From contig CANSPM010000009.1 in the NCBI GenBank assembly GCA_947648875.1, positions 28,376 through 92,375 of the forward strand: a DNA stretch of 64,000 bases. The letters are read 5' to 3'. This DNA is from an uncultured Lachnospiraceae bacterium. GTDB taxonomy: Bacteria; Bacillota; Clostridia; Lachnospirales; Lachnospiraceae. Under the pieces are notes generated by a model, which was not told the origin of the DNA, did no database searches, and saw only the letters and a program-made list of their open reading frames with translations. Positions 44,974 through 53,897 of this stretch are shown piece after piece; the stretch's first letter is position 1, and the number at the start of each line of letters is the position of its first letter. The translations under genes were made by a program, and so were the position numbers.

Positions 44974-46044
44974 TTACGGCGCGAGAGCAGCTTCCTCAAT
45001 GAGGCGCACTATGGTGCGGATGGAGTCCATCTGGCCGCTGCGGCTCATGGCATCATGATAACTCTGGCGATTGCAGAAGAGTTCATGTACCTTGGCTACC
45101 AGCAGTTCCGTTGTCAGGTCATCTTCGTTTATGACAATGGAAAAGCCCTGGGCTTCAAAAGAGGCGGCGTTAAGCAGCTGATCGCCTCTGCTGCTGGCGG
45201 CCGGCAGGGGAATCAGTAGATTGGGCTTTTTTAAGGCCAGCAGTTCACAGATGGAGTTGGCACCCGCGCGGGAAATCACGACATCCGCCATGGCAAACAG
45301 GTCTTTCAACTCCGTTTTAATATATTCAAATTGTTTGTAGCCGGAGGTGGCCAGCAGCAGGTTATCAATCTTGTCTTTACCGCAGAGATGCACCACCTGA
45401 AAATCTTCCAAAAGCTGAGGCAGGGCGTCCCGGACCGCTTTGTTGACATTGGCGGCTCCCAGACTTCCGCCGATCACCATAATCACGGGCTTGTTGGCGG
45501 TGAAACCACACATATTGAGACCGGCGATTTTGTTGCCCTGGGCCAGTTCCGCCCGGATGGGAGAACCGGTGAGCACAGCTTTTCCCTCCGGCAGCATCTG
45601 CATGGTTTCCGGAAAGTTACAGCATATTTTTGCCGCCACGGGAAAACACAGTTTGTTGGCCAGGCCGGGGGTCATGTCGGACTCATGGATGATACAGGGG
45701 ATATCCAGGGCCGCTGCGGCCCGCACCACGGGAACGCTGACGAAACCGCCCTTGGAAAACACCACATTCGGTCGATATTCTTTCAGATATTTTCTGGCCT
45801 CGGAGAAGCCCTTTAGCACCCGGAAGGGGTCTGTCAGGTTCCGAATGTCCAGATAACGGCGCAGCTTGCCGGTGGATATCCCCGTATAGGGGACATCAAA
45901 ATCCGCAATCAGCTTTTTCTCAATACCGTCATAGGACCCCATGTAAGAGATCTCATATCCGCTCCGGCGCAGTGCCGGAAGCAGCGCGATATTGGGAGTC
46001 ACATGGCCGGCTGTGCCGCCCCCCGTAAGTACTATTCTTTTCAT
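44974..46044 (-). CDS. murG: UDP-GlcNAc:undecaprenyl-PP-MurNAc-pentapeptide GlcNAc transferase
   Basis: 356 residues, normal MurG length. It adds GlcNAc to lipid I to make lipid II at the inner face of the membrane. The Gly-rich N-terminal loop is VLTGGGTAGHVTPN; FSKGGFVSVPVV and IHESDMTPGLANKL are further MurG stretches; the donor-binding half has VIGGSLGAANVN and SRAGANSICELLAL. It overlaps the TSCPD gene by ATGA, showing coupling. It lies outside any division/cell-wall cluster here; a second murG elsewhere is possible. Confidence 0.9.
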   Translation of the reverse strand: MKRIVLTGGGTAGHVTPNIALLPALRRSGYEISYMGSYDGIEKKLIADFDVPYTGISTGKLRRYLDIRNLTDPFRVLKGFSEARKYLKEYRPNVVFSKGGFVSVPVVRAAAALDIPCIIHESDMTPGLANKLCFPVAAKICCNFPETMQMLPEGKAVLTGSPIRAELAQGNKIAGLNMCGFTANKPVIMVIGGSLGAANVNKAVRDALPQLLEDFQVVHLCGKDKIDNLLLATSGYKQFEYIKTELKDLFAMADVVISRAGANSICELLALKKPNLLIPLPAASSRGDQLLNAASFEAQGFSIVINEDDLTTELLVAKVHELFCNRQSYHDAMSRSGQMDSIRTIVRLIEEAALAP

Positions 46045-46280
46045 CCCAGCGTCTCCTCCAGTGCGTGGGCCAGCTGATCCGGGCAGGAGGTAGGCTTAAA
46101 GCCGCACCGTATGCCCTTGAGTTTGTCAATTACTTCTTCCACTTTCATGCCCTGTACCAGAGCGCAGATACCTTTCAGGTTGCCATTGCAGCCCCCTGTG
46201 AACTGCACGGACTTGACAATGCCGTCCTCAATCTCAAAATCTATCGCGCTGGAACAGGTTCCCTTTGTATGATATGTCAT
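46041..46280 (-). CDS. TSCPD-domain protein
   Basis: 79 residues. VKSVQFTGGCNGNLKGICAL and the C-terminal KPTSCPDQLAHAL identify the TSCPD domain, which also occurs at the end of class II ribonucleotide reductases and as free small proteins (TIGR03905 type). Cys residues suggest metal binding. The start at 46280 has GGAGG 8 nt upstream; the ORF could begin at 46295. Its stop overlaps the murG start by 4 bp, so both are one unit behind the promoter at 46314. Confidence 0.88.
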   Translation of the reverse strand: MTYHTKGTCSSAIDFEIEDGIVKSVQFTGGCNGNLKGICALVQGMKVEEVIDKLKGIRCGFKPTSCPDQLAHALEETLG

Positions 46281-46313
46281 ATATAAATCCTCCATTCCGT
46301 TTTACTGAAATAT

Positions 46314-46342
46314 AGTATAGCAGATTTTTCCAGGCACTTCAA
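46314..46342 (-). promoter_or_regulatory. Promoter of the TSCPD-murG operon
   Basis: On the minus strand TTGAAG (46342-46337), 17-bp spacer, TATACT (46319-46314); start codon 34 nt downstream. Confidence 0.65.
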
Positions 46343-46535
46343 GGTAATTTGAAAGCCGGTCATGTGACTTGAAATCTACTGCGGCTCTGTTCAGATATTA
46401 TAGCTGTCCGGAGGCGGACTATGAAAAGGCGGGGATAGAAGGGGATCAGGGTGTTTTTTGTCGCAACAACAGTCTCAGACGGGAAAAACGGCGGATTACG
46501 ACGGAAAAAATCGACGGTTAAACATGGGTGAAATG

Positions 46536-46565
46536 TTGCAATACCGCGCCTGTAAGATATATGAT
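46536..46565 (+). promoter_or_regulatory. Putative promoter of the 273-aa membrane protein gene
   Basis: TTGCAA (46536-46541) with TATGAT (46560-46565) at 18 bp, or TATATG at 16 bp. The rest of the 369-bp divergent region shows no other recognisable feature. Confidence 0.4.
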
Positions 46566-46649
46566 ATATCTGGAAGGAATATTCGGGATTCCATTTCTTC
46601 AGGGAACTAAAAACAGTCCCGAAATTCTGATCCGGAAAGGACGACTACA

Positions 46650-47471
46650 ATGACAATGTTTCCGATTTTTGAACAAGAAAAGGTTGCCTCCATGGTCATG
46701 CTGGCCTGTATGGCCGGCAGTATATTGATGCGGGTGGGGCTGGGACTGATGTATCTTCATCTGATTCATGAGACGGACAATATGGCCAGTACCCGCAGCA
46801 GGCAGTTAAAGCAATGTAAGTTGAAATTTGCCAACTGTTATCAGTTAAACAATGGTATGGCCAATGTGCCGGTGTTTGTGGACAAGTTTATCAGCCGTAT
46901 GAGTCTGGGGCCTGTCTCCCCTCATCTGCTGGAGCATCTGTCAGGGCAGCTGATGCTTTTGTCGGTGGTCAGCGCCGGGGTGGGGGTGTGCAGGAGCATC
47001 ATTGCAGGCAGCTCGCTGGGACAGATCCTGCCCTTTTACATAGCCAGCATGATGGGACTCTATCTCTTTTTTTCCATTTCCGCCCTGGTGGATTTGAAGG
47101 GGAAAAGGCGCGTACTTAAGATTAATCTGGTGGATTATCTGGAAAATCATCTCTCAGTGCGCATGGGCGTAACCCAGGAAGATATGGAGAAACTGTTCGG
47201 ACAGGACGCCTCGTCTGTCCGGGGCAGAAAGCGAGGCAGAAATGCCCAGGAGAATCTCTATGTCGTACCCAGCCGGCGCAGTCCCAAAAAGGGAGTGGAT
47301 GTGATCCCCGTGGGCAGCAGACTGGGCGAAGAGCCCCGGGCTTGCGCGGAGCCCGACACAGCCCGGGAGGCAGGCATGGAGCGACAGGTGCCGGAGGATT
47401 TCAAAGGCAAGTTTACCGCTGTGCAGGAACAGGAACTGGAACAGCTGCTCCGGGAGTTTTTAACTTCCTGA
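46650..47471 (+). CDS. Membrane protein of unknown function
   Basis: 273 residues. One N-terminal hydrophobic segment (about 14-38) and two more (about 97-120 and 128-147), separated by a polar loop rich in Asn/Lys (KQCKLKFANCYQLNNGMANV). The C-terminal ~110 residues are charged and probably cytoplasmic, ending in a predicted helix FTAVQEQELEQLLREFLTS. I recognise no named domain. GGAAAGGA precedes the ATG. It stands alone between murG-TSCPD (divergent) and pgi. Confidence 0.72.
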   Translation: MTMFPIFEQEKVASMVMLACMAGSILMRVGLGLMYLHLIHETDNMASTRSRQLKQCKLKFANCYQLNNGMANVPVFVDKFISRMSLGPVSPHLLEHLSGQLMLLSVVSAGVGVCRSIIAGSSLGQILPFYIASMMGLYLFFSISALVDLKGKRRVLKINLVDYLENHLSVRMGVTQEDMEKLFGQDASSVRGRKRGRNAQENLYVVPSRRSPKKGVDVIPVGSRLGEEPRACAEPDTAREAGMERQVPEDFKGKFTAVQEQELEQLLREFLTS

Positions 47472-47487
47472 TCCATCCAAGTTTCTC

Positions 47488-47516
47488 TTGAATAGTCAAT
47501 GTAATTTTGGTACACT
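47488..47516 (+). promoter_or_regulatory. Promoter of pgi
   Basis: TTGAAT (47488-47493), 17-bp spacer, TACACT (47511-47516). The leader contains a 9-bp hairpin (47556-47564 with 47578-47586) just before the ribosome site. Confidence 0.6.
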
Positions 47517-47607
47517 GTAAGATATAGGCAGTGTATATATAAGAAGGGTACTTAGGAGTAGTGCTTTTCAGGGATTTGCGCTACTCTACATAAGGAAAGG
47601 TGTCGTT

Positions 47608-48957
47608 ATGAGGAACCAGATTACATTTGACTATTCCAGGGCGGAGGCATTTATCTCTCCGGAGGAAATCAGTATTATGAGCAGGCAGGCTTTGGACGCC
47701 ATGGATGTGTTGCTGGGCAGGAGGGGGGTGGGCAAAGACTGTCTGGGATGGATTGACCTGCCCAAGAATTATGATCCGGAAGAGTTCGCAAGAATCAGGA
47801 AGGCAGCGGCCAGAATCCGGAAAAACAGCGAAGTGTTGCTGGTGATGGGAATCGGCGGTTCTTATCTGGGAGCCAGAGCGGCCATCGAGTTTTTGGGCCA
47901 CAGCTTTGCCAATGTAGTGGAGAGGAATACTCGCAGGGCGCCGGAAATCTATTTCTGCGGCAATTCTATCAGTTCCACTTATTTAAAGCACCTGATGGAT
48001 GTGGTAGGGGACAGGGATTTTTCTATCAATATGATCTCCAAGTCCGGCACCACCACGGAACCTGCCATCGCTTTTCGTGTATTCAAGGAGATTCTGGAGA
48101 AAAAATACGGTAAAAAAGGGGCGGCCAGGAGGATCTACGCCACCACCGATAAGGAGAAGGGGACGCTGAGACAAATGGCTGACCAGGAGGGCTATGAGAC
48201 CTTCGTGATGCCTGAGGACGTGGGGGGACGTTTTTCCGTATTGACTCCGGCGGGCCTGTTGCCTGTCGCTGTCAGCGGCGCGGATATCGACACACTGATG
48301 CGGGGAGCTGTCTGTGCCAGAGAGAGAGCGTTGAAGAACGCTTTTATGGACAATGGGGCATTGCAGTACGCCGCCGTTCGCAACATTTTTCTGCGCAGGG
48401 GCAGGAGTGTGGAAATTATGTGTAATTATGAACCGGGTGTCCATTATATTTGCGAGTGGTGGAAACAGCTGTTTGGAGAGAGCGAAGGAAAGAATCACAA
48501 GGGACTGCTGCCTGTCAGTGCGGATCTAACTACCGACCTGCACTCCATGGGACAGTTTATCCAGGATGGTTCCCGTGTTATGTTTGAAACCGTCATCAAC
48601 ATTGAAAAGCCCCGGGAGGAGATTGTGATCGGCAGGGAACCCCAGGATCTGGACGGTCTGAATTATCTGGCCGGAAAGACAGTGGACTTTGTCAATAAGA
48701 GCGCCATGGAAGCGGCTATTCTGGCTCACACGGACGGGCAGGTTCCCAACCTCATGGTGCATGTGCCGGAGGTAAATGAGTTTTATCTGGGCGAACTTTT
48801 CTACTTTTTTGAGTTTGCCTGTGCAATCAGCGCTTATATGCTGGGGGTGAATCCCTTCAACCAGCCTGCTTTGGATCACTACAAGAAGAATATGTGTGCG
48901 CTTCTCGGCAAGCCGGGATATGAGGAGCGACGGGAAGAACTGATGAAGAGACTGTAA
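47608..48957 (+). CDS. pgi: Glucose-6-phosphate isomerase
   Basis: 449 residues, the short form usual in Firmicutes. Interconverts glucose 6-phosphate and fructose 6-phosphate. Family stretches: [39 protein letters not shown] (phosphate-binding SGTT loop), [20 protein letters not shown] and [16 protein letters not shown] near the C-terminus. GGAAAGGTG precedes the ATG. Monocistronic, with its own promoter. Confidence 0.95.
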   Translation: MRNQITFDYSRAEAFISPEEISIMSRQALDAMDVLLGRRGVGKDCLGWIDLPKNYDPEEFARIRKAAARIRKNSEVLLVMGIGGSYLGARAAIEFLGHSFANVVERNTRRAPEIYFCGNSISSTYLKHLMDVVGDRDFSINMISKSGTTTEPAIAFRVFKEILEKKYGKKGAARRIYATTDKEKGTLRQMADQEGYETFVMPEDVGGRFSVLTPAGLLPVAVSGADIDTLMRGAVCARERALKNAFMDNGALQYAAVRNIFLRRGRSVEIMCNYEPGVHYICEWWKQLFGESEGKNHKGLLPVSADLTTDLHSMGQFIQDGSRVMFETVINIEKPREEIVIGREPQDLDGLNYLAGKTVDFVNKSAMEAAILAHTDGQVPNLMVHVPEVNEFYLGELFYFFEFACAISAYMLGVNPFNQPALDHYKKNMCALLGKPGYEERREELMKRL

Positions 48958-49468
48958 GTGCCTGTTCACGTGTCATCTCCTTAAGAATCCGGTTACCGTG
49001 CTCTTTCCTTCCATTCTCATCTCTACTGAAAGGAACATTCCCCTTTATATGTACAGTCGCCCGTCGGATCACCTCACACCATGTAAACATTTATAAACGG
49101 ACTCTCAATGGGTACACAATTGCCACAGACAGCCGGTGCTGCGCATACCTCGTGAACCTGCTGTCGTAGATGCCTCTGCGGCAAGGTTTTCCGGTCTTTT
49201 ATTTAGGAGAAGATTCCAATTCGGTATGGCAGTACAGCGGATTTTATGCTATCCTTATTTGCAGAAAACATTCCGGCCGTTCCGGCTGCCATATCTGTTT
49301 AATGTATTGCATACGCAGTAATGCGTTATTGAGAGAATAAGCGACAGTCCCCCAAACGGGTTGCATAGCTTGGCAAGCGGAACAAAGACGCTCCGGAGCG
49401 TGTTAGAAAAATGCTTTCTGTCACACGCGGGTGAGAACTATGGAAATGCACGTATGGGAGGAAAAATC
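48958..49468. other. Long intergenic region before the 2-hydroxyacid dehydrogenase
   Basis: No gene found. Short open frames in it have no ribosome site or recognisable product. It contains an inverted copy of dispersed repeat R2 near its right end. No convincing terminator for pgi or promoter for the downstream gene could be placed. Confidence 0.5.
49385..49425 (-). repeat. Dispersed repeat R2, inverted copy 3
   Basis: On the minus strand it reads TGACAGAAAGCATTTTTCTA then ACACGCTCCGGAGCGT, with the perfect palindrome ACGCTCCGGAGCGT. Best-preserved palindromic half of the family. It lies about 45 bp upstream of the dehydrogenase start. Confidence 0.65.
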
Positions 49469-50428
49469 ATGAATATTGTCGTTTTGGAAAGACACAGCGT
49501 AGGTCCAGATGTCCCTGTGCAATATGAACATCTGGGCGAGGTAACCTATTACCGCAATACTACCACCGTTCAGGAAGTTTGTGAGCGGGTCAGAGAAGCG
49601 GACATCATTGTAGCGAACAAAGCCCCTCTGCGGGAAGAAACGCTGAAAGATGCCAAAAGCGTCAAACTGATCTGTGAGCTGGCCACGGGCTTTGACAATG
49701 TGGATCTGGCCTACTGCAAAAGCCGGGGCATCAGGGTGTGCAATGTGGTGGACTATTGCTCCGGCATGGTAGCCCAGCACACTTTTGCCCTGGCGCTGGC
49801 CCTGCTGGAAAAACTGCCCCATTATGACCAATACGTGAAGTCCGGGGCTTACAGCGCGCAGGACCGTTTTTCCAATTTTGATCTTCCCTTCCATGAGTTG
49901 GAGGGAATGACCTGGGGCATAATAGGCATGGGAAACATAGGACGCCGGGTAGCGGGTATTGCCGCTGCCTTCGGCTGTCGGGTGATCTTCCATTCTGTGA
50001 CGGGCACAAGTTCCTGTAAGGATTATCCCCAGGTGGATAAAGCCACTCTGCTTACGGAGAGCGATATTCTGTCCCTGCATTGTCCTCTGAGTGATCTGAC
50101 CCGGGGCATTATCGGCAGAGAGGCGCTGTGTCAAATGAAAAAAACGGCGATTCTGGTGAACGTGGCGCGGGGAGCCGTGGTGGATAATCCCGCCCTGTAC
50201 GAGGCGCTGACAGAGGGGCAGATTGCCGCTGCGGGACTGGATGTGGTGGACGGCGAACCGCTACAGGTCTCCAATCCTCTGAGTCTGTTAAAGGACAGCA
50301 ACCGTCTGATTATAACGCCCCATCTGGCCTGGGCCAGCGTGGAGGCCCGCACCCGCTGCGTGGAGGAAGTGGCAAAAAATATAGAGGCTTTCCAGAGGGG
50401 AGAACGGCGTAATATTGTAAATCCGTGA
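49469..50428 (+). CDS. D-isomer-specific 2-hydroxyacid dehydrogenase
   Basis: 319 residues. NAD-binding motif GIIGMGNIGRRVA (about 148-160); NVARGAVVDNPAL carries the substrate-binding Arg region; DVVDGEPL holds the catalytic Glu and ITPHLAWAS the catalytic His. Length and sequence are closest to glycerate dehydrogenase/hydroxypyruvate reductase (HprA-like), but 2-ketoacid specificity cannot be read off. The start at 49469 has GGGAGG about 7 nt upstream; the in-frame ATG at 49361 lies within repeat DNA. Confidence 0.9.
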   Translation: MNIVVLERHSVGPDVPVQYEHLGEVTYYRNTTTVQEVCERVREADIIVANKAPLREETLKDAKSVKLICELATGFDNVDLAYCKSRGIRVCNVVDYCSGMVAQHTFALALALLEKLPHYDQYVKSGAYSAQDRFSNFDLPFHELEGMTWGIIGMGNIGRRVAGIAAAFGCRVIFHSVTGTSSCKDYPQVDKATLLTESDILSLHCPLSDLTRGIIGREALCQMKKTAILVNVARGAVVDNPALYEALTEGQIAAAGLDVVDGEPLQVSNPLSLLKDSNRLIITPHLAWASVEARTRCVEEVAKNIEAFQRGERRNIVNP

Positions 50429-50473
50429 GGGGGTATCTTTTACGGAAAAGGGAAAACAAAATGAGAAAGTTGC

Positions 50474-50502
50474 TTGACAAGCCCACCGTCCCATAGTAAA
50501 GT
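50474..50502 (+). promoter_or_regulatory. Promoter of gtrA
   Basis: Consensus TTGACA (50474-50479), 17-bp spacer, TAAAGT (50497-50502), 41 nt upstream of the start codon. Confidence 0.75.
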
Positions 50503-50543
50503 AGGGAAAGCAGTAAACAGAATCTGCGGAAAAGAGGATCTAC

Positions 50544-50987
50544 ATGATAGAGAAAATAAGAGGTATGATGAAAAAATATGAGGAAATTCTCTCCTACCTG
50601 GTGGTGGGAGTACTTACTACCCTCGTGTCCTGGGCGGCCATGTACCTGGCCAGCTGGCTGCTTTTTGGAAATCCCCTGCACCCTACTCCTTTTGAAAATG
50701 CCGTTATGAGTTCGGTGAACTGGGTGGCGGGCGTGACCTTTGCCTATTTTACCAACAGAAGATTCGTGTTTAAGAGTCATGAACCGATGGTGAAGGAAAT
50801 CCCCAAGTTTGTGCTCTCCAGAGTGTCTACTTTCATTTTGGATCTGGCGGTACGTCAACTTTTTGGCATGATGGGCATCAATACCTATATAACTACTTTC
50901 GTATCGGCGGTACTGGTTTTTATCGGCAATTATGTGTTGAGCAAGCTGTTGGTATTTCGGAAGGGAAACAAAGTAAATACAGTGTGA
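50544..50987 (+). CDS. GtrA-family membrane protein
   Basis: 147 residues with four membrane segments, the complete GtrA fold. ILSYLVVGVLTTLVSWAAMY at the start and WVAGVTFAYFTNRRFVFKS in the middle are the family signatures. GtrA proteins are thought to flip undecaprenyl-phosphate-linked sugars for surface glycan decoration. It stands alone between its own promoter and a strong terminator. Confidence 0.9.
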   Translation: MIEKIRGMMKKYEEILSYLVVGVLTTLVSWAAMYLASWLLFGNPLHPTPFENAVMSSVNWVAGVTFAYFTNRRFVFKSHEPMVKEIPKFVLSRVSTFILDLAVRQLFGMMGINTYITTFVSAVLVFIGNYVLSKLLVFRKGNKVNTV

Positions 50988-50995
50988 CTGATAAT

Positions 50996-51032
50996 AAAAA
51001 CCCGGCAGTCGGATTTCGGCTGCCGGGTTTTT
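50996..51032. terminator. Bidirectional terminator between gtrA and the 396-aa membrane protein
   Basis: CCCGGCAG (51001-51008) pairs with CTGCCGGG (51020-51027), flanked by AAAAA and TTTTT, so it works in both directions for the convergent genes. Confidence 0.9.
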
Positions 51033-51087
51033 ATAGGCATGACAATAGAGGTTCTGTGGAGCAGGGATTCTATTGCCATAAGCCGAT

Positions 51088-52278
51088 TTAGACATTGTAG
51101 GGATCAGAACCATAGGGATTCTGGCCTTGACCGGAGAAAGCGTTCGCGAATCCCTGGGTCTGGTTGATCTCCGCTTCTTTCTGACGGCGCAGGCGGGTAA
51201 ACTCATCATAATTTTTATGGAACAGATCCCTGAGTTGATCGCTGTATCCAAAGATGCCGGCAGGGCATTTCCTGCTTAGATCCTCAATGAGTTGATCGCA
51301 GGCGGTCTGGCTGGGCATGGCCAGTGAATGCTGCTTTTTATCCTCCGTGTACAGTATGATAGAGTAAGAGGTGCTCACGGTGCGGCCATATTGCTGATGG
51401 TTTACGCGGCTGGTGTAAGCCCAGGCCACCTGGCGCAGGGCGAAGACATCCGTCTTGGTACCGCTACAGTCAAACAGATAGCTGCGTCCGATCCGGATAC
51501 CCTTGGCGGGCTCGGAGGCGGTCTCATAATCCGCATCCGCGCGCTCCAGTTCCATTTCTCCCAGGGCTTTCAGGGCTTTCACCAGCTTTCTCTGGTAGCC
51601 GCCGGTAAGCGCCTTGATCAGCATATATATGGCCATTAAGAATAATATGACGGCCAGCGCGTTCATGGTCAGCACAAAGTCCACATGGCCTCGCTTCAGA
51701 TGATCTATTTTTATGTAGTAAGGAGAGCAATGGTTTCTGAATTCCTCGGCGGTGTAGTCTGCTTCATCGAAGAAGGCGCGGTAGTGGCGAAGCATTTCAT
51801 CCTCCATGGGAAGGAGCTGCCCTGTCACCTGCATGGAGGTATCCAGCGACCGCAGGTCATATGTCTCAAAGAAATCATCGCTGTTTCCGTCGATGATTTT
51901 GGCAGTGTCAAAATATCTGGACGGAACGGCCAGCCCCACGAACTCCCAGTATATATCTTCGTCGGTGTTTATGTAGCGGTCCAGTCCGCCCACCAGCACG
52001 GCGTGATACTGTATGGAATCCGTCTCGGAGACTTTGACGCCGTTCCGGGTGGTGGTAGTGACCTCAGTGGCATAGGTGCCGAAGGTCAATTCAAAGGTCA
52101 TGGTGACATACTGGCCCTCGATCTCGTCAATTGATAAATCCTCAAAAGTCACAGGCCCCTTTACCCAGGTGATAAAGTCCGGTCCGAAATAGATCAGCAG
52201 ACCCGCCGCCGCAACAGACAGGACAATGATCCAGGGCATCACTTTTTTCAGAGAAGCGCTCTTTAGTTTCTGTAGCAT
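51088..52278 (-). CDS. Membrane protein of unknown function
   Basis: 396 residues. Membrane segment near the N-terminus (VMPWIIVLSVAAAGLLIYFG), an extracytoplasmic domain of ~165 residues (beta-rich, TMTFELTFGTYATEVTTTTR), a second membrane segment (about 208-228, FVLTMNALAVILFLMAIYML), then a cytoplasmic part with a PH-like beta region (SYLFDCSGTKTDVFALRQVA) and a Gln/Asn/Gly-rich tail. I cannot assign a family. AAGGAGAGAG precedes the ATG. It is 24 bp downstream of mtnN on the same strand and probably the last gene of a luxS-mtnN transcript. Confidence 0.75.
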   Translation of the reverse strand: MLQKLKSASLKKVMPWIIVLSVAAAGLLIYFGPDFITWVKGPVTFEDLSIDEIEGQYVTMTFELTFGTYATEVTTTTRNGVKVSETDSIQYHAVLVGGLDRYINTDEDIYWEFVGLAVPSRYFDTAKIIDGNSDDFFETYDLRSLDTSMQVTGQLLPMEDEMLRHYRAFFDEADYTAEEFRNHCSPYYIKIDHLKRGHVDFVLTMNALAVILFLMAIYMLIKALTGGYQRKLVKALKALGEMELERADADYETASEPAKGIRIGRSYLFDCSGTKTDVFALRQVAWAYTSRVNHQQYGRTVSTSYSIILYTEDKKQHSLAMPSQTACDQLIEDLSRKCPAGIFGYSDQLRDLFHKNYDEFTRLRRQKEAEINQTQGFANAFSGQGQNPYGSDPYNV

Positions 52279-52302
52279 TTTACTCTCTCCTTCTTCAAAA
52301 TA

Positions 52303-53001
52303 TTATATTTTGCCGACCAAAACCTCGACAAGACGCGCACAGTGTCCGGCGGCTTCGCGCTCAAAAGCGGGATAATCCATCTGGGCGCTGTCGTCCGCCT
52401 TGTCGGAGATAGCGCGGATAACCACAAAGGGAAGTCCGTTCAGATAGGAGGCATGAGCGATAGCGGCTCCCTCCATCTCCGTGCAGTCCGCGTGAAATTC
52501 CGTGATCAACCGTTCTTTTACCTCTTTGTCGGAGATGAACTGGTCTCCGCTTACAATGCGCCCCACGGCTGTGCGAAGCCCGGGATTGGCCTCCTCGCAG
52601 GAACTGAGGGCCAGGCGGATCATGGATTCGTCGCCGGGAAAAGCCAGGGTATCAAGCTGGGGAACCTGTCCCAGAGCATAGCCGAATACCCGGACGTCCA
52701 TATCATGGTGGATTACATCACGGGAGATGACGATATCCCCGATGTCCAGGGCGGCATTCAGGGAGCCTGCCACGCCGGTGTTGATCACGTGGGTGACGCC
52801 GAACAGATCCGCCAGAATCTGTACGCACATGGCGGCGTTGACCTTGCCGATGCCGCTGCGCACCACCACCACCCGGGCCCGTCCTAAAGAGCCTTCGAAG
52901 AAAACCATGCCGGCCCTGGTAGTCTGTCCGGTGACGTTCATTCGGGCTTTCAGCGTTTCCACTTCCAGTTCCATGGCGCCAATAATGCCGATTTTACTCA
53001 T
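52303..53001 (-). CDS. mtnN: 5'-methylthioadenosine/S-adenosylhomocysteine nucleosidase
   Basis: 232 residues, the normal Pfs/MtnN size. It cleaves adenine from S-adenosylhomocysteine and methylthioadenosine. GIIGAMELEVETL with the acid Glu, VVVVRSGIGKVNAAMCVQIL, INTGVAGSLN, TEMEGAAIAHAS (ribose-binding Met-Glu) and ISDKAD (catalytic Asp) are intact. The product S-ribosylhomocysteine is the substrate of LuxS, encoded just upstream on the same strand. Confidence 0.95.
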   Translation of the reverse strand: MSKIGIIGAMELEVETLKARMNVTGQTTRAGMVFFEGSLGRARVVVVRSGIGKVNAAMCVQILADLFGVTHVINTGVAGSLNAALDIGDIVISRDVIHHDMDVRVFGYALGQVPQLDTLAFPGDESMIRLALSSCEEANPGLRTAVGRIVSGDQFISDKEVKERLITEFHADCTEMEGAAIAHASYLNGLPFVVIRAISDKADDSAQMDYPAFEREAAGHCARLVEVLVGKI

Positions 53002-53107
53002 AGATTACCTCCATATTCCGAGTTTTAAAATTTTTTCATTCTACGCCGTGGGGACATTCTTCCATCTCCCCACAGCGTGAATCTGTACAACACATGACAG
53101 ACATTTT

Positions 53108-53587
53108 CTATTCCGGGTAAACAAGGCGGCTGTCATCAATGGGATACAGCACATTTTCCAGATATCCTGCGGCCAGGTAATTGGCCATGGGCAGGTTCAT
53201 ATCCAGATAATTGCCGCAGTCCCTGGGGGAAGCGCCGGGGACTTCTCCGCGATAATCCCGTATAAATTCAAACATATGGGTGACCAGAGGAAGGATATCC
53301 CTGGAATTGTAATCTCCCGCCAGCAGCAGATAAAAGCCTGTTCGGCAGCCCATGGGACCGAAATAGATAATTCTGCCGCCATAGTCCGGATGGTTGCGCA
53401 GGAAAGTGGCTCCCAGATGCTCAATGGTATGCACCTCCGCCGTATTCATGACAGGCTCGTCGTTGGGACTTGTCATGCGCAGGTCAAAGGTAGTGATAAC
53501 CTCCTGTCCCACAGTATCCTTGCGAGACACATAGACACCGGGCAAAAGCCGGATATGATCAATAGTAAAACTTGCTATTTTTTCCAT
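53108..53587 (-). CDS. luxS: S-ribosylhomocysteine lyase
   Basis: 159 residues, full LuxS length. It cleaves S-ribosylhomocysteine to homocysteine and the AI-2 precursor DPD. The metal site HTIEHLGATFLRN and the third ligand Cys in GPMGCRTGFYLL are intact. The start at 53587 has AAGGAG upstream; longer in-frame starts reach into the divergent promoter region. The promoter at 53654-53682 drives it, and mtnN follows 106 bp downstream. Confidence 0.95.
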   Translation of the reverse strand: MEKIASFTIDHIRLLPGVYVSRKDTVGQEVITTFDLRMTSPNDEPVMNTAEVHTIEHLGATFLRNHPDYGGRIIYFGPMGCRTGFYLLLAGDYNSRDILPLVTHMFEFIRDYRGEVPGASPRDCGNYLDMNLPMANYLAAGYLENVLYPIDDSRLVYPE

Positions 53588-53653
53588 AAAAACTCCTTTC
53601 CGGGCAAAAATAATGGTTTGCGCCAAATTATTAAAAAAGAATAAACTAAAATC

Positions 53654-53682
53654 AGTATATACTATATTTCCCCGAATTTCAA
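53654..53682 (-). promoter_or_regulatory. Promoter of luxS-mtnN
   Basis: On the minus strand TTGAAA (53682-53677), 17-bp spacer, TATACT (53659-53654). Confidence 0.7.
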
Positions 53683-53699
53683 AGGTATTTTGTAAAATC

Positions 53700-53728
53700 T
53701 TGTGTTTGCGGTACGCATCTGCTATAAT
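53700..53728 (+). promoter_or_regulatory. Promoter of cardiolipin synthase
   Basis: TTGTGT (53700-53705), 17-bp spacer, consensus TATAAT (53723-53728). Divergent from and 17 bp away from the luxS promoter. The leader to the chosen start is about 160 nt. Confidence 0.65.
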
Positions 53729-53897
53729 CAATAAAGAAGAAATGGACGCGCGTGCATCTGCCGACTCTGCGTTCCCCGGAGACAGTGCCGGAGTGGATTT
53801 GCTGAGGGACATTTTCCGGCCGGTGAGATATCTCCGTCCGGATCCCCTGAGGGGGACAGCGAAAGACGAAAAGGCGCGCGAAAGGGAGAAGAACGCC

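Noticed and set aside
53613..53897. 95-residue N-terminal extension of cardiolipin synthase
   Set aside because: The open frame crosses the luxS and cls promoters, and the added residues are unlike any cardiolipin synthase N-terminus; ATG at 53898 has a good ribosome site.
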